Assembly (NCBI GenBank): GCA_021785405.1
Contig: JAJYFF010000007.1
Coordinates: 1 to 64,000 of the forward strand
DNA: 64,000 nt
From: Pseudomonadota bacterium
GTDB lineage: Bacteria > Pseudomonadota > Gammaproteobacteria > Steroidobacterales > Steroidobacteraceae
Reading direction: 5' to 3'
A program made the translations under genes and the position numbers. Positions 55,883 through 64,000 of the stretch are shown in pieces. Positions within the stretch are counted from its first letter, which is position 1. Each line of letters begins with the position of its first letter. Under the pieces are notes generated by a model that had not been told where the DNA came from, did not search any database, and saw only the letters and a program-made list of their open reading frames with translations.

Positions 55883-56639
55883 GATGAAGAACGACGACGA
55901 ACGATCGGATTTGGCGGGCCGCGTCGCGCTGGTGACCGGGGGTGCCCGCCGCGTCGGCGCCGAGATCGTCCGTTGCCTGCACGCCGCGGGGGCTGCCGTA
56001 GTGGTGCATTATCGCTCGTCCGCCAGCGATGCGGAAGCGCTGGTCGCGGCACTGAATGCGCGTCGCGCCGGTTCCGCGAGTGCCGTGAGCGCGGATTTGC
56101 TCGAGGCGGGAGCGCCGGAAGCCGTGGTCGCCGCGGCGATCGAGCGATACGGCGGCATCGACGTGCTGGTCAACAACGCGTCGAGTTTCCATCCCACGCC
56201 GGTCGGACGCATCACGCGGCGCGACTGGGACGACCTCGTCGGCACGAACCTGATGGCGCCCACGTTCCTGTCGCAGGCGGCCGCGCCCAGCTTGCGCGCG
56301 CGCCACGGCCTGATCGTGAACATCGTCGATATCCACGGTCTGCGGCCGTTGCGCGACCATCCGGTCTACTCGAGCGCGAAGGCCGGTCTCGCGATGCTCA
56401 CGCGCGCGCTCGCGCGCGACCTCGGCCCGGAGATTCGGGTGAACGGCATCGCACCCGGCCCGGTGCTGTGGCCGGAGCAGGAGATCGACGCGGCGCTGAA
56501 GCACGAGATCGTCGAGAAGACGGCGCTGAAGCGGCACGGGACGCCGCAGGACGTCGCGCGCACGGTGCTGTTCCTGGTTCGCGACGCGCCCTACGTGACC
56601 GGCCAGATCATCGCGGTCGATGGCGGCCGCGGCATCTAG
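55881..56639 (+). CDS. folM: Pteridine reductase (FolM-like SDR)
   Basis: This 252-residue short-chain reductase has the pteridine reductase loop TGGARRVGAEIV (TGxxxRxG), NNASSFHPTPVG and the catalytic set D-Y-K in NIVDIHGLRPLRDHPVYSSAKAGL, where Asp replaces the Ser of classical SDRs as in pteridine reductases. It would reduce dihydromonapterin or dihydrofolate. FolB is encoded 2 kb downstream. A second ATG at 55884 is an alternative start. It precedes nsrR by 17 bp. Confidence 0.85.
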   Translation: MMKNDDERSDLAGRVALVTGGARRVGAEIVRCLHAAGAAVVVHYRSSASDAEALVAALNARRAGSASAVSADLLEAGAPEAVVAAAIERYGGIDVLVNNASSFHPTPVGRITRRDWDDLVGTNLMAPTFLSQAAAPSLRARHGLIVNIVDIHGLRPLRDHPVYSSAKAGLAMLTRALARDLGPEIRVNGIAPGPVLWPEQEIDAALKHEIVEKTALKRHGTPQDVARTVLFLVRDAPYVTGQIIAVDGGRGI

Positions 56640-56656
56640 GGCGCGGTGAGGGGAAG

Positions 56657-57115
56657 ATGCGCCTGACGGCTTACACGGATTACTCGCTGCGCGTGCTGAT
56701 TCGCCTCGCGCTGCGGCCCGCCGACCTCGCGACGATCGCCGAGATCGCGGCGCTGTACGGGATCTCGGAGCATCATTTGACGAAGGTGGTCCACAAGCTC
56801 GGGGTCGCCGGGTACGTCGAGACGGTCCGCGGCCGGGGCGGCGGCCTGCGGCTCGCGAAGCCGCCGTCGCGGATCGGGGTGGGCGACGTCGTGCGCCGGA
56901 TGGAGCCGGACCTGCGCATCGTCGCCTGCCTGCGCGACGCCGACGCCTGCCGCATTGGGCCGGCTTGCGTGCTGTCGAGCGCGCTCGCCCGCGCGCTCGC
57001 CGCCTTCCTGGCCGAGCTCGACCGGTACACGCTCGCCGATCTGGTCGCGAAGCCTCGCCGGCTCGGGCAGCTCCTCGGCGTCGAACCCGCGGAACCGCTC
57101 GGCGCGCGCGAGTAA
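56657..57115 (+). CDS. nsrR: Rrf2-family nitric oxide sensor repressor NsrR
   Basis: The 152-residue regulator has a winged helix (YTDYSLRVLIRLALRP, ISEHHLTKVVHKLGVAGYVETVRGRGGGLRLA) and three cluster cysteines spaced C-x6-C-x5-C in CLRDADACRIGPAC, the NsrR pattern for an NO-sensitive Fe-S cluster. A GAGGGGAAG site precedes the ATG. A close match to the NsrR operator lies before nnrS, 2 kb away, which supports this identity over IscR or RsrR. Confidence 0.92.
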   Translation: MRLTAYTDYSLRVLIRLALRPADLATIAEIAALYGISEHHLTKVVHKLGVAGYVETVRGRGGGLRLAKPPSRIGVGDVVRRMEPDLRIVACLRDADACRIGPACVLSSALARALAAFLAELDRYTLADLVAKPRRLGQLLGVEPAEPLGARE

Positions 57116-57124
57116 GGCCGCGGG

Positions 57125-57535
57125 ATGACGCTCGCGGCGTATTTCCCGCCAATCCTCGCCGTGCACGTCGGCAGTGTCGCGCTGTCCGGCGCGCTGTTCT
57201 CGGTGCGCGCCGCGTTGCGCATCGCCGGCCGGGATGCCGCGGCTCGGCGCCCCGTCCTGCGGTATGCCTCCTACCTCATCGACACGACGTTGCTCGTGGC
57301 CGCGATCTTGTTGATGCAGATCGTGCACCAGTACCCGTTCGTCGACGCCTGGCTGACGACGAAGCTGCTGCTGCTGATCCTCTATATCGGACTCGGCAGC
57401 ATCGCACTGAAGCGCGCTCGCAGCCGGCCCGGCCGGATCGCCGCGACGCTCGCCGCGTGGATGGTGTTCGCGGCGATCATCGGCGTCGCGGTCACGCGCA
57501 GTCCCGCGAGCTGGTTCGCGCTGCTGCGCCGCTGA
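57125..57535 (+). CDS. SirB2 family membrane protein
   Basis: The 136-residue protein has four membrane segments (about 8-28, 48-66, 76-95, 105-122) and the SirB2 features AYFPPILAVHVGSVALSG and LRYASYLIDTTLLVAAILLM. The name comes from a Salmonella invasion locus, but the protein is widespread and uncharacterised. It follows nsrR by 9 bp and may share its transcript. It converges with nnrS. Confidence 0.88.
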   Translation: MTLAAYFPPILAVHVGSVALSGALFSVRAALRIAGRDAAARRPVLRYASYLIDTTLLVAAILLMQIVHQYPFVDAWLTTKLLLLILYIGLGSIALKRARSRPGRIAATLAAWMVFAAIIGVAVTRSPASWFALLRR

Positions 57536-57575
57536 AGCCGCGGCGCCGGATCGCCGGGCCGGGCCTCGCGCGCGC

Positions 57576-58739
57576 TCAGCCCGGCCGACCGTCGGCGCGG
57601 GGCGAAACCAAGATCGGCGCATAGACCCAGAGGAACAGCGCGAAGGCCGACGTCCACAGGAACGCGGCGACCAGGATCACGATCGGGTACGCGAGCCCCA
57701 GGAGCGCGAAGCCGAATACGCGCACGAGGCCCGCGAGCAGCAGCAGCACGTACGCGACCACCGTGCGCGGATCGAGTTCGAGCGGCCGCCCCGAATGGCC
57801 GAGCGCGGCTCGCGTGATCACGCCGAGGATCATCGTCGCGAGCGCCCCGACCGTGAGCGCGTGCAGCCAGAACGCCGCGATCGCGTAGCCGCCGAGGAGC
57901 GCGGCGCATTTCAACGCGAGGCCGAGCGGTATCCAGGCGTAACCCAAATGCAGCACCCACACCAGCGGCTTCGACAGCGTCCGGCCGCTGCGCCACTGGG
58001 CGAGCCGTACCGCCTGGATCAACGCGGCGACCGCGGCCGTCGCGCCGGCGACCCGCCCGCCGGGCGCGATCGCGTCGACGAGGACGACCGCCGCCATCGC
58101 GACGATCGCCGCCGGTCCAACGCCGGGAAAGGTCCGCATCGTGACGCCTTCGCCGCGCAGCGCGCCGCTGGTGAACGCCGGCACGATGCGACCGCCGATG
58201 ATCGTCACGAGGAGCAGCACCAGATCGATCGCGACCAGGATCGCGCGCGTCGCCGCGGCGGCGTCGTGGCGCAGGATCTCGACGTGGAACACGGCATCGC
58301 AGATCGTCAACGCGACGAGCACCAGCGGCAGGGGCCAGTTGCGGTTGCCGGCGCGCAGCAACGGCGGCGCGATGAACGCCGCGAGCAGCGGGAAGAACGC
58401 GAGGTCGAGCGCGGCGACGACCCCGGCGGGCCACCATGACGCGGTCGCCACCGCGACGCGCGCGGCGAACCATACCGCGAGCAGTACCGCGAGCGGAGCC
58501 CCGGCAACGCCGCGTTGCCCCGTCCAGTTCGGCACCGCGGTCAACAGGAATCCCGCGATCGCGGCACCGATGAAGCCGAACATCATCTCGTGCGCGTGCC
58601 ATAGCGTCGGCGGCCACGGACAGGGCAGCGTCAACCCATAGACGTAGATCGCAGCCCAGATCGGTATCAGCACGAACGCCGCGAGGCCCGCGGCGAGGAA
58701 CGCCGGTCGGAAGCCTGCCGCGAAGACTTGCCAACGCAT
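57576..58739 (-). CDS. nnrS: NnrS family haem-copper membrane protein
   Basis: NnrS helps cells survive nitric oxide. The 387-residue protein is almost entirely hydrophobic (about 11-12 segments) and has the conserved GFRPAFLAAGLAAF start, the WHAHEMMFGFIGAAIAGFLLTAVPNW metal-binding segment and the late WLHALTVGALATMILGVITRAALGHSGRPL motif. A GAGGG site precedes the ATG. The NsrR operator lies 63 bp upstream. Confidence 0.94.
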   Translation of the reverse strand: MRWQVFAAGFRPAFLAAGLAAFVLIPIWAAIYVYGLTLPCPWPPTLWHAHEMMFGFIGAAIAGFLLTAVPNWTGQRGVAGAPLAVLLAVWFAARVAVATASWWPAGVVAALDLAFFPLLAAFIAPPLLRAGNRNWPLPLVLVALTICDAVFHVEILRHDAAAATRAILVAIDLVLLLVTIIGGRIVPAFTSGALRGEGVTMRTFPGVGPAAIVAMAAVVLVDAIAPGGRVAGATAAVAALIQAVRLAQWRSGRTLSKPLVWVLHLGYAWIPLGLALKCAALLGGYAIAAFWLHALTVGALATMILGVITRAALGHSGRPLELDPRTVVAYVLLLLAGLVRVFGFALLGLAYPIVILVAAFLWTSAFALFLWVYAPILVSPRADGRPG

Positions 58740-58802
58740 GACCGCGCCCTCGTCGCCCGCCGCGAGCGCTACGGCCGATCGGGCCGACGCACCGGCGTTT
58801 TT

Positions 58803-58825
58803 AAGATGTAGATTGAATATATCTT
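58803..58825. promoter_or_regulatory. NsrR operator upstream of nnrS
   Basis: Two 11-bp arms, AAGATGTAGAT and GAATATATCTT, are separated by one T. This is the 11-1-11 NsrR format (AAGATGYATTT half-site). The outer bases extend the symmetry to TTAAGAT...ATCTTAA (58801-58827). The right arm overlaps the folB stop codon. Confidence 0.75.
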
Positions 58826-59216
58826 AAGTGGGTGTGGCCGTCGACACGGGCCGCGCGTCGAGATCGCTCCGATCACGCTCGAGCACGACGCCCACGTCGC
58901 GCGAACTGCGCAGTGCGCCGGGTTTGCTGAGCACGACCCGGACCGACTCGACGCCGAACTCCCCGAGGACCAGCATCGCGATCCGTTCGGCGAGCGTCTC
59001 GACCAGATGGAAGCTCGAGCCCTCGATGAACGCGACGAGTCGCTTCGCGACCCGCTTGTAGTTGAGGGTATCCTCGATCGCGTCCGACGCGGCGGCCTTG
59101 CGAACGTCCATCGCCATTTCGAGGTCGACGTACACGGTCTGCTTGACCTGACGTTCCCATTCGAAGATCCCGATGATCGCTTCGCTCTTCAGCGCGTGAA
59201 TGAAGATTTTGTCCAT
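58824..59216 (-). CDS. folB: Dihydroneopterin aldolase
   Basis: FolB cleaves dihydroneopterin in folate synthesis. The 130-residue protein has DKIFIHALKSEAIIGIFEWERQ, the substrate-binding Glu region, YKRVAKRLVAFIEGSSFHLVETLAERIA and the catalytic lysine segment VVLSKPGAL. The last 18 residues are a variable tail. It starts 18 bp after tsaD on the same strand; the pairing of folB and tsaD is common in gammaproteobacteria. Confidence 0.94.
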   Translation of the reverse strand: MDKIFIHALKSEAIIGIFEWERQVKQTVYVDLEMAMDVRKAAASDAIEDTLNYKRVAKRLVAFIEGSSFHLVETLAERIAMLVLGEFGVESVRVVLSKPGALRSSRDVGVVLERDRSDLDARPVSTATPT

Positions 59217-59234
59217 CGAATGTCCCGATCCACC

Positions 59235-60245
59235 CTAGTTCCCCGCCTCATCGAGCGGCCAGTTCGCCCGCGCCGGAACGGACGGTCCGCGAACCGCGCC
59301 GCGCTCGAGGCGCAGGCAGCCCGCGAGCGCGATCATCGCACCGTTGTCGGTGCAGAACTGCGGGCGCGGAAAATGCGCGCTCGCCCCGTATTCCTCGGCG
59401 ACGGCGCCGAGCCGTTCGCGCAGCCGCCGGTTCGCGCCGACGCCACCAGCGACGACCAGGCGTTCGCGGCCGGTCGCCCGCAGCGCCCGCCGGCATTTCT
59501 CGGCCAAGGTGTCGACGACCGCGTCCTCGAACGCGCGCGCGACGTCGGCTCGGTCCGTCTCGTCGAGCACGCGGTCGCGCAAGGCTACCCGTACCGCGGT
59601 CTTCAAGCCACTGAAGCTGAAATCGAGCCCCGGCCGGTCGAGCATCGGACGGGGGAACCGATAGGCGCCGGCCCGCCCGCGCTCGGCCAGCGCGGCGAGC
59701 GCGGCGCCGCCCGGATAGGGAAGCCCGAGGAGCTTCGCGGTCTTGTCGAACGCCTCGCCGGCCGCATCGTCGAGGGATTCGCCGAGCACCCGGTAATCGC
59801 CGAGCCCCGCGACGTCCACCAGCATCGTGTGGCCGCCGGAGACCAGCAGCGCGAGGAATGGGAATTCGGGCGGCTGCGCCTCGAGGAGCGGGGCGAGCAG
59901 GTGCCCTTCGAGGTGATGCACGCCGATCGCCGGCTTGGCCCAGGCATAGGCCAGCGCGCGCGCGAACGACGCGCCGACGAGCAGCGCGCCGATCAGACCG
60001 GGGCCGGCCGTATAGGCGACCGCGTCGATCGACGCCGGCGCCGCGTCGGCCTCCGCGAGCGCGGCACGCACCAGCGGTAGCAGGCGTCGCACGTGATCGC
60101 GGGACGCGAGTTCGGGCACGACGCCACCGTACGCCTGATGCATTGCAACCTGGGTATGGAGACGGTGCGCGAGCAGCCCGGCGGCGGCATCATAGACCGC
60201 GACACCCGTCTCATCGCAGGAGGTTTCGACGCCGAGCACACGCAT
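59235..60245 (-). CDS. tsaD: tRNA N6-adenosine threonylcarbamoyltransferase TsaD
   Basis: TsaD transfers the threonylcarbamoyl group to A37 of tRNAs. The 336-residue protein (E. coli 337) shows [17 protein letters not shown], the metal motif [35 protein letters not shown] and the C-terminal [10 protein letters not shown]. It is divergent from rpsU, the classic gammaproteobacterial arrangement. Confidence 0.97.
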   Translation of the reverse strand: MRVLGVETSCDETGVAVYDAAAGLLAHRLHTQVAMHQAYGGVVPELASRDHVRRLLPLVRAALAEADAAPASIDAVAYTAGPGLIGALLVGASFARALAYAWAKPAIGVHHLEGHLLAPLLEAQPPEFPFLALLVSGGHTMLVDVAGLGDYRVLGESLDDAAGEAFDKTAKLLGLPYPGGAALAALAERGRAGAYRFPRPMLDRPGLDFSFSGLKTAVRVALRDRVLDETDRADVARAFEDAVVDTLAEKCRRALRATGRERLVVAGGVGANRRLRERLGAVAEEYGASAHFPRPQFCTDNGAMIALAGCLRLERGAVRGPSVPARANWPLDEAGN

Positions 60246-60249
60246 AGTT

Positions 60250-60278
60250 TTGCCTTTTATCCTGGGGCACCGTAGAAT
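60250..60278 (+). promoter_or_regulatory. Candidate sigma70 promoter of the rpsU-dnaG-rpoD operon
   Basis: A -35 TTGCCT (60250-60255) and -10 TAGAAT (60273-60278) are separated by 17 bp. The start would lie about 55 bases before the rpsU ATG, leaving the GAGG ribosome binding site intact. It also lies just five bases from the divergent tsaD start. Confidence 0.5.
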
Positions 60279-60339
60279 GCGCGCCCCGCCGCTCGATGCC
60301 GGCGGCCGTTACATCGTGCGACTATACTTTGAGGTCTGA

Positions 60340-60588
60340 ATGCCCAGCGTTCGTGTTCGCGAGAATGAGTATTTCGACGCCGCGTTGCGCCGATTCAAGC
60401 GCGCCTGCGAGAAAGCGGGCATCCTCACCGAACTCCGTCGTCGCGAATTCTACGAAAAGCCGACCCAGGAACGTAAGCGCAAGAAGGCCGCTGCGGTCAA
60501 GCGCCATCTGAAGCGCCTGTCCCGCGAGGGCATGCGCGGCGCTCCCGGCTCGGGCGCGCCGTCCGCGGGCCCGTCCCGCCAGTACTGA
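60340..60588 (+). CDS. rpsU: 30S ribosomal protein S21
   Basis: The basic protein begins [20 protein letters not shown] as in all S21 and contains [25 protein letters not shown]. At 82 residues it is 11 longer than the usual 71, with a Gly/Ser/Pro-rich tail ([19 protein letters not shown]). It is the first gene of the macromolecular synthesis operon. A GAGG site precedes the ATG. Confidence 0.96.
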   Translation: MPSVRVRENEYFDAALRRFKRACEKAGILTELRRREFYEKPTQERKRKKAAAVKRHLKRLSREGMRGAPGSGAPSAGPSRQY

Positions 60589-60610
60589 CGTCCCGGGACG
60601 CCCACGGCCG

Positions 60611-61057
60611 ATGACGCTCAAGGCGCGGATCACCGAAGACATGAAGACGGCGATGCGCTCCGGAGAAAAGGAGCGGCTCGGCGTCATCCGGATGCTGACC
60701 GCGGCGATCAAGCAGCGGGAAGTCGACGAGCGGATCACGCTCGACGACGCGCAGGTGATCGGCGTGATCGAGAAGATGATCAAGCAGCGCAAGGAATCGC
60801 TGCAACAGTTCCAGGCCGGTCACCGACCGGACCTCGCCGACAAGGAAGCCGCCGAGATCACGCTGCTGCAGACCTATCTGCCGGCCGCGCTGACCGACGG
60901 GGAAGTCGACGCGCTGATCGCCGAAGCGATCGCGACGTCCGGCGCGGCGAGCATCAAGGACATGGGCAAGGTGATGGCGCTGATCAAGAGTCGGGCCCAA
61001 GGCCGCGCGGACATGGCCGTGGTCGGCTCGAAGATCAAGGCGAAGCTCGGCGGCTGA
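60611..61057 (+). CDS. GatB/YqeY domain-containing protein
   Basis: The 148-residue protein is a stand-alone YqeY/tail domain similar to the C-terminus of GatB (AKTMRSGEKERLGVIRML-type start, LLQTYLPAALTDGEV, KDMGKVMALIKSRAQGRADMAVV). Free YqeY may assist tRNA amidotransferase or tRNA binding, not proven. It sits between rpsU and dnaG, 22 bp and 13 bp from each, as in many gammaproteobacteria. Confidence 0.93.
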   Translation: MTLKARITEDMKTAMRSGEKERLGVIRMLTAAIKQREVDERITLDDAQVIGVIEKMIKQRKESLQQFQAGHRPDLADKEAAEITLLQTYLPAALTDGEVDALIAEAIATSGAASIKDMGKVMALIKSRAQGRADMAVVGSKIKAKLGG

Positions 61058-61070
61058 CCGCGCGCGGTCC

Positions 61071-62885
61071 ATGTCCGGCCGCATCCCTCAAGCCTTCATC
61101 GACGAGGTCATCGCACGCTCGGACATCGTCGACGTGGTCGGCTCCCGCGTGCAACTGAAGAAGGCGGGCCGCGAATACAAGGCCTGCTGTCCGTTCCACA
61201 GCGAAAAGACCCCGTCCTTCTGGGTGAGCCCCGACAAGCAGTTCTATCATTGCTTCGGCTGCGGCGCGCACGGCACCGCGATCGGCTTTCTGATGCAATT
61301 CGAGAAACTGGAGTTTCCGGATGCGGTCGCCGTGCTCGCCGAACGGGTCGGGCTCGAGGTGCCGCGGGAGGCGGGGCCCGGCGCGGGCGGCGGCGATCTG
61401 TACGAACTGCTGTCGCGAGCGGCGATCTTCTTTCAACAATGCCTGCGGGACGACGCCCGCGCCCGCGCGTATCTCGCGGGGCGCGGGATCACCGACGCGA
61501 CCGCGGCGGATTTCGCGCTCGGCTACGCGCCGGACTCGTGGAACGCGCTGCTCGGACGGCTCGGGTCCAGCCCCGAGGAGCGCCATCGACTGCAGCAGGC
61601 GGGGCTGATCATCGAACGGGACTCGCGTGGCGGGGAGCGCACCGCCGGCTTCTACGACCGGTTCCGCGATCGCGTGATGTTCCCGATCCGCGATTCGCGC
61701 GGCCGGGTGATCGCGTTCGGCGGACGGATCATCGATCAGGGCGAGCCGAAGTACCTGAATTCGCCCGAAACGCCGCTGTTTCACAAGGGCCGCGAACTCT
61801 ACGGGCTCTACGAAGCGCGCCGCGCCCAGACCGAGTTCCCTCGGTTGGTCGTGGTCGAGGGATACCTCGACGCGGTGCGGCTGCACCAGGCCGGTCTCCG
61901 TTATGCGGTCGCGACGCTCGGGACCGCGACCACCCTGGAGCATCTGCACAAGATCTTCCGGCTCACCAGCGAGGTGGTGTTCTCGTTCGACGGCGACCGG
62001 GCGGGCCGTGCCGCCGCCTGGCGGGCGCTGGAGACCGCGCTGCCCCTCGCGGCCGACGGGCGCGAGATCAAGTTCCTGTTCCTGCCCGAGGGCCACGATC
62101 CGGATACCCTGGTCGCGGCCGAGGGCGCCGCCGGCTTCGAGCAACGGCTGCAGGCAGCGCTGCCGCTGTCGGAGTACTTGCTGCGCGAACTGAGCGCGAC
62201 GATCGACCTCGATCACATCGACGGGCGCGCGAAGCTCGCGGCGCGGGCGAGGCCGCTGTGGCAGCGGCTGCCCGAGGGGGTGTATCGGGAGCTGCTGACC
62301 GACCGGCTAGCGGCCGAGATTCGGCTGCCGGCGGAGAAACTTCGATCGCTCCTCGCGGTGCCGGCCGAGTCGCGCGGCCGCGGCGCGGCGACGCCTGCAC
62401 CGGCTCGCACGGCTCGGCCCCGGGCAGGCGTCAGCGCCGGGCGCGGGCCCCTGCTCCGGCAAGCGATCATGCTCGTGCTGCATCATCCTGTTGCGGTGCA
62501 GCGTCTGGATGCGGTCGACCGGCTGGAACGAATCGATCAAGCGGGGATCGCGGTGCTCCGCGAGCTCATCGCGCAAGCGCGCGCGCTGTCCACCCCGAGC
62601 ACGGCGGCCTTGCTCGAGCGCTGGCGGGATCGCCCCGAATATGCGCGGCTCGCGGACCTCGCCGCCCGAGCGCCCTTGGTCGCGGGCGCGGAGGCGGCCG
62701 CGAGCGAACTGCGCCAGGCGATCGAAAAGCTCGCGGTCGCGCAAGGCGCCGGCCGGCGAGTCGACGAACTCCTCGAGAAGGCGCGGGACTCGGGCTTGAA
62801 CTCCGAGGAAAAGGCGGAACTTAATGCGTTATTGATCGCAAAAGGCCGGTCCGGGAACCCGGGGCCCGCGCCGGCCGGCGGATGA
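61071..62885 (+). CDS. dnaG: DNA primase
   Basis: DnaG makes replication primers. The 604-residue protein has the N-terminal zinc ribbon (C40, H43, C61, C64; CCPFHSEKTPSF and YHCFGCG), the RNA polymerase domain with RFRDRVMFPIRDSRGRVIAFGGR, the TOPRIM core (VVVEGYLDAVRLHQAG, VFSFDGDRAGRAAAWRALE) and a C-terminal helicase-binding domain after about 440. It precedes rpoD by 106 bp. Confidence 0.96.
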   Translation: MSGRIPQAFIDEVIARSDIVDVVGSRVQLKKAGREYKACCPFHSEKTPSFWVSPDKQFYHCFGCGAHGTAIGFLMQFEKLEFPDAVAVLAERVGLEVPREAGPGAGGGDLYELLSRAAIFFQQCLRDDARARAYLAGRGITDATAADFALGYAPDSWNALLGRLGSSPEERHRLQQAGLIIERDSRGGERTAGFYDRFRDRVMFPIRDSRGRVIAFGGRIIDQGEPKYLNSPETPLFHKGRELYGLYEARRAQTEFPRLVVVEGYLDAVRLHQAGLRYAVATLGTATTLEHLHKIFRLTSEVVFSFDGDRAGRAAAWRALETALPLAADGREIKFLFLPEGHDPDTLVAAEGAAGFEQRLQAALPLSEYLLRELSATIDLDHIDGRAKLAARARPLWQRLPEGVYRELLTDRLAAEIRLPAEKLRSLLAVPAESRGRGAATPAPARTARPRAGVSAGRGPLLRQAIMLVLHHPVAVQRLDAVDRLERIDQAGIAVLRELIAQARALSTPSTAALLERWRDRPEYARLADLAARAPLVAGAEAAASELRQAIEKLAVAQGAGRRVDELLEKARDSGLNSEEKAELNALLIAKGRSGNPGPAPAGG

Positions 62886-62911
62886 TCCCGGGCGCCGAGG
62901 GCCCGCAGTTC

Positions 62912-62941
62912 CTGGCAGGCAGGCCGCCGGAACAGTATACT
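62912..62941 (+). promoter_or_regulatory. Candidate internal promoter for rpoD
   Basis: A -35 CTGGCA (62912-62917) and -10 TATACT (62936-62941) are separated by 18 bp in the dnaG-rpoD gap. The transcript would begin about 45 bases before the TTG start, allowing rpoD expression independent of rpsU and dnaG. Confidence 0.45.
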
Positions 62942-62991
62942 AGCCGGCTCTGCGCCGTGTTTTCCACCTTTGGCTTTACGAGGCGTCCAGC

Positions 62992-64000
62992 TTGACCAAG
63001 AAAGCGTCACCAGGCACCGCGACCCAGATCGCCGACGAGCGGCAGTCCCAGCTGAAGCTCCTGATCGCGCGCGGCAAGGAACAGGGCTACCTGACCTACG
63101 TCGAGGTCAACGACCACCTGCCGAGCGAGATCGTCGATCCGGAGCAGATCGAAGACATCGTCAACATGATCAACGACATGGGCATTCCGGTGTACGAGAA
63201 GGCGCCGGACGCCGAGTCGTTGCTGCTCGCGGACGCCACCGCGGCGCCGGACGAGGAAGCCGTCGAGGAGGCAACCGCGGCGCTCGCGAACCTGGACGCC
63301 GAGTTCGGTCGGACGACGGATCCGGTGCGCATGTACATGCGCGAGATGGGCACGGTCGAGCTGCTGACGCGCGAAGGCGAGATCCGGATCGCGAAGCGCA
63401 TCGAGGAGGGCCTCGAGGCCGTCAAGATCGCGCTCGGCAGCTACCCGGGAACCTACGATCTGCTGTTGAAGAGCTACGAGTCGGTGAAGTCCGGTCAGAC
63501 CCGGCTGGTCGACGTGATCGTCGGCTTCGTCGATCCGAACGCGCCCGACGAGATCGCGCAGCCGCAAAACCCGAAATTGATGCCGATCGAGGCCGACGAC
63601 GACGAGGACGAAGCGGACGGCGACGAGGACAGCGAGGCGATCGACACGGGCCCGGACCCGGTAGAGGCTGCGAAGCGCTTCGCAGCGCTCGCGAAGGTCC
63701 ACCACCAGTACGTCAACTCGCTCGACAAGCTGGGATCGAAGGATCCGAAGACGCAGAAGCTGCGCAAGAAGGCTTGCGGCGAACTGATGGAGCTCAAGCT
63801 CTCGCCGAAGATGTTCGACCAGCTGATCGAGAACTTGCGACGGCACGTTGGCGAAGTGCGGGCGCTGGAGCGCGAGATCATGTTCTTGTGCATCAAGCAG
63901 GCGGGCATGCCGCGCAAGGACTTCATCGCCTCGTTCCCGAAGAACGAGACCAGCACGCGCTGGCTCGAAAAGCACATCAAGGCGAAGAAGCGCTATTCGG
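62992..64000 (+). CDS. rpoD: RNA polymerase sigma factor RpoD (sigma70), 3' partial
   Basis: The window ends inside this gene; 336 of about 610-620 codons are visible. The TTG at 62992 is the only sensible start: it follows an ACGAGGCG site by about six bases, no ATG precedes it in frame, and the product begins LTKKASPGTATQIADERQSQ, leading into region 1.1 (LKLLIARGKEQGYLTYVEV, INDMGIPVYEKAPDAE). Region 1.2 (DPVRMYMREMGTVELLTREGE) and the acidic non-conserved region (EADDDEDEADGDEDSEA) follow. Regions 2-4 are beyond the window. Confidence 0.96.
   Translation, partial: MTKKASPGTATQIADERQSQLKLLIARGKEQGYLTYVEVNDHLPSEIVDPEQIEDIVNMINDMGIPVYEKAPDAESLLLADATAAPDEEAVEEATAALANLDAEFGRTTDPVRMYMREMGTVELLTREGEIRIAKRIEEGLEAVKIALGSYPGTYDLLLKSYESVKSGQTRLVDVIVGFVDPNAPDEIAQPQNPKLMPIEADDDEDEADGDEDSEAIDTGPDPVEAAKRFAALAKVHHQYVNSLDKLGSKDPKTQKLRKKACGELMELKLSPKMFDQLIENLRRHVGEVRALEREIMFLCIKQAGMPRKDFIASFPKNETSTRWLEKHIKAKKRYS

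Noticed and set aside
60323-60328. TATACT as the rpsU promoter -10
   Set aside because: Transcription would begin after the GAGG ribosome binding site, and no -35 is at the right distance; the TTGCCT/TAGAAT pair upstream is better.

Overview
The window is a compact, very GC-rich chromosomal segment from a gammaproteobacterium. Gene content and order point to a lineage near Pseudomonas, Xanthomonadales, Steroidobacterales or Chromatiales, but the genus cannot be fixed from the sequence alone. The main argument is synteny: the run chpC-chpA-pilJ-pilI-pilH-pilG / gshB-tonB-yqgE-ruvX-pyrB follows the Pseudomonas aeruginosa order, as do pilT-pilU-yggS-proC-yggT and rpsU-dnaG-rpoD. Nearly everything is housekeeping or core-accessory. 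I see no rRNA, tRNA, CRISPR, insertion sequence, integrase or prophage gene.

Layout. 1-14.7 kb: recycling and cofactor genes (anmK partial, ppk1/ppx polyphosphate pair, erpA, a bactofilin, hemJ, rppH, a GGDEF protein, tyrA, pdxH, an IMPase-family phosphatase, cobalamin adenosyltransferase, ampD, bioA, rsmE). 14.7-25.6 kb: an MscS channel, then the Pil-Chp twitching chemosensory operon read leftward from pilG, ending in a cupin gene whose active-site residues match DMSP lyases. 25.8-29.8 kb: gshB-tonB3-yqgE-ruvX-pyrB. 29.7-34.2 kb: a lipid-flavoured patch (psd, a membrane-anchored class III aminotransferase, an Mpo1-like protein, a GT4 glycosyltransferase). 34.1-37.4 kb: three tandem type IV pilus retraction ATPases. 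37.5-40.1 kb: yggS, proC, yggT and a divergent HU. 40.1-46.1 kb: hydrolase/FKBP pair, ppnN, L,D-transpeptidase, and a copper/cytochrome oxidase assembly group (SCO1, PCuAC, CtaG). 46.1-49.4 kb: split class II ribonucleotide reductase nrdJa/nrdJb with NrdR boxes. 49.4-56.6 kb: small heat shock protein, DegQ, NDUFA9-like, aminopeptidase, cca, MidA-like methyltransferase, pteridine reductase. 56.6-58.8 kb: nsrR, sirB2 and nnrS with an NsrR operator. 58.8-64 kb: folB, tsaD, and the macromolecular synthesis operon rpsU-yqeY-dnaG-rpoD, cut by the window end.

How the genes connect. Type IV pilus retraction (three ATPases) and its chemosensory control (PilG/H/I/J, ChpA, ChpC) are both present. The receptor PilJ has lost its periplasmic domain, and the adaptation enzymes PilK and ChpB are absent from the operon. 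The class II reductase needs adenosylcobalamin, and the adenosyltransferase that makes it is encoded at 11.4 kb. Nitric oxide defence is a small self-contained unit: NsrR, its site, and NnrS.

The most interesting items are the DMSP-lyase-like cupin at the end of the chemosensory operon, the sensorless PilJ, the third retraction ATPase, the nsrR/nnrS regulatory pair, the paired NrdR boxes, and several gene starts that look leaderless or that overlap head to head. I did not find a clearly novel multi-gene system.
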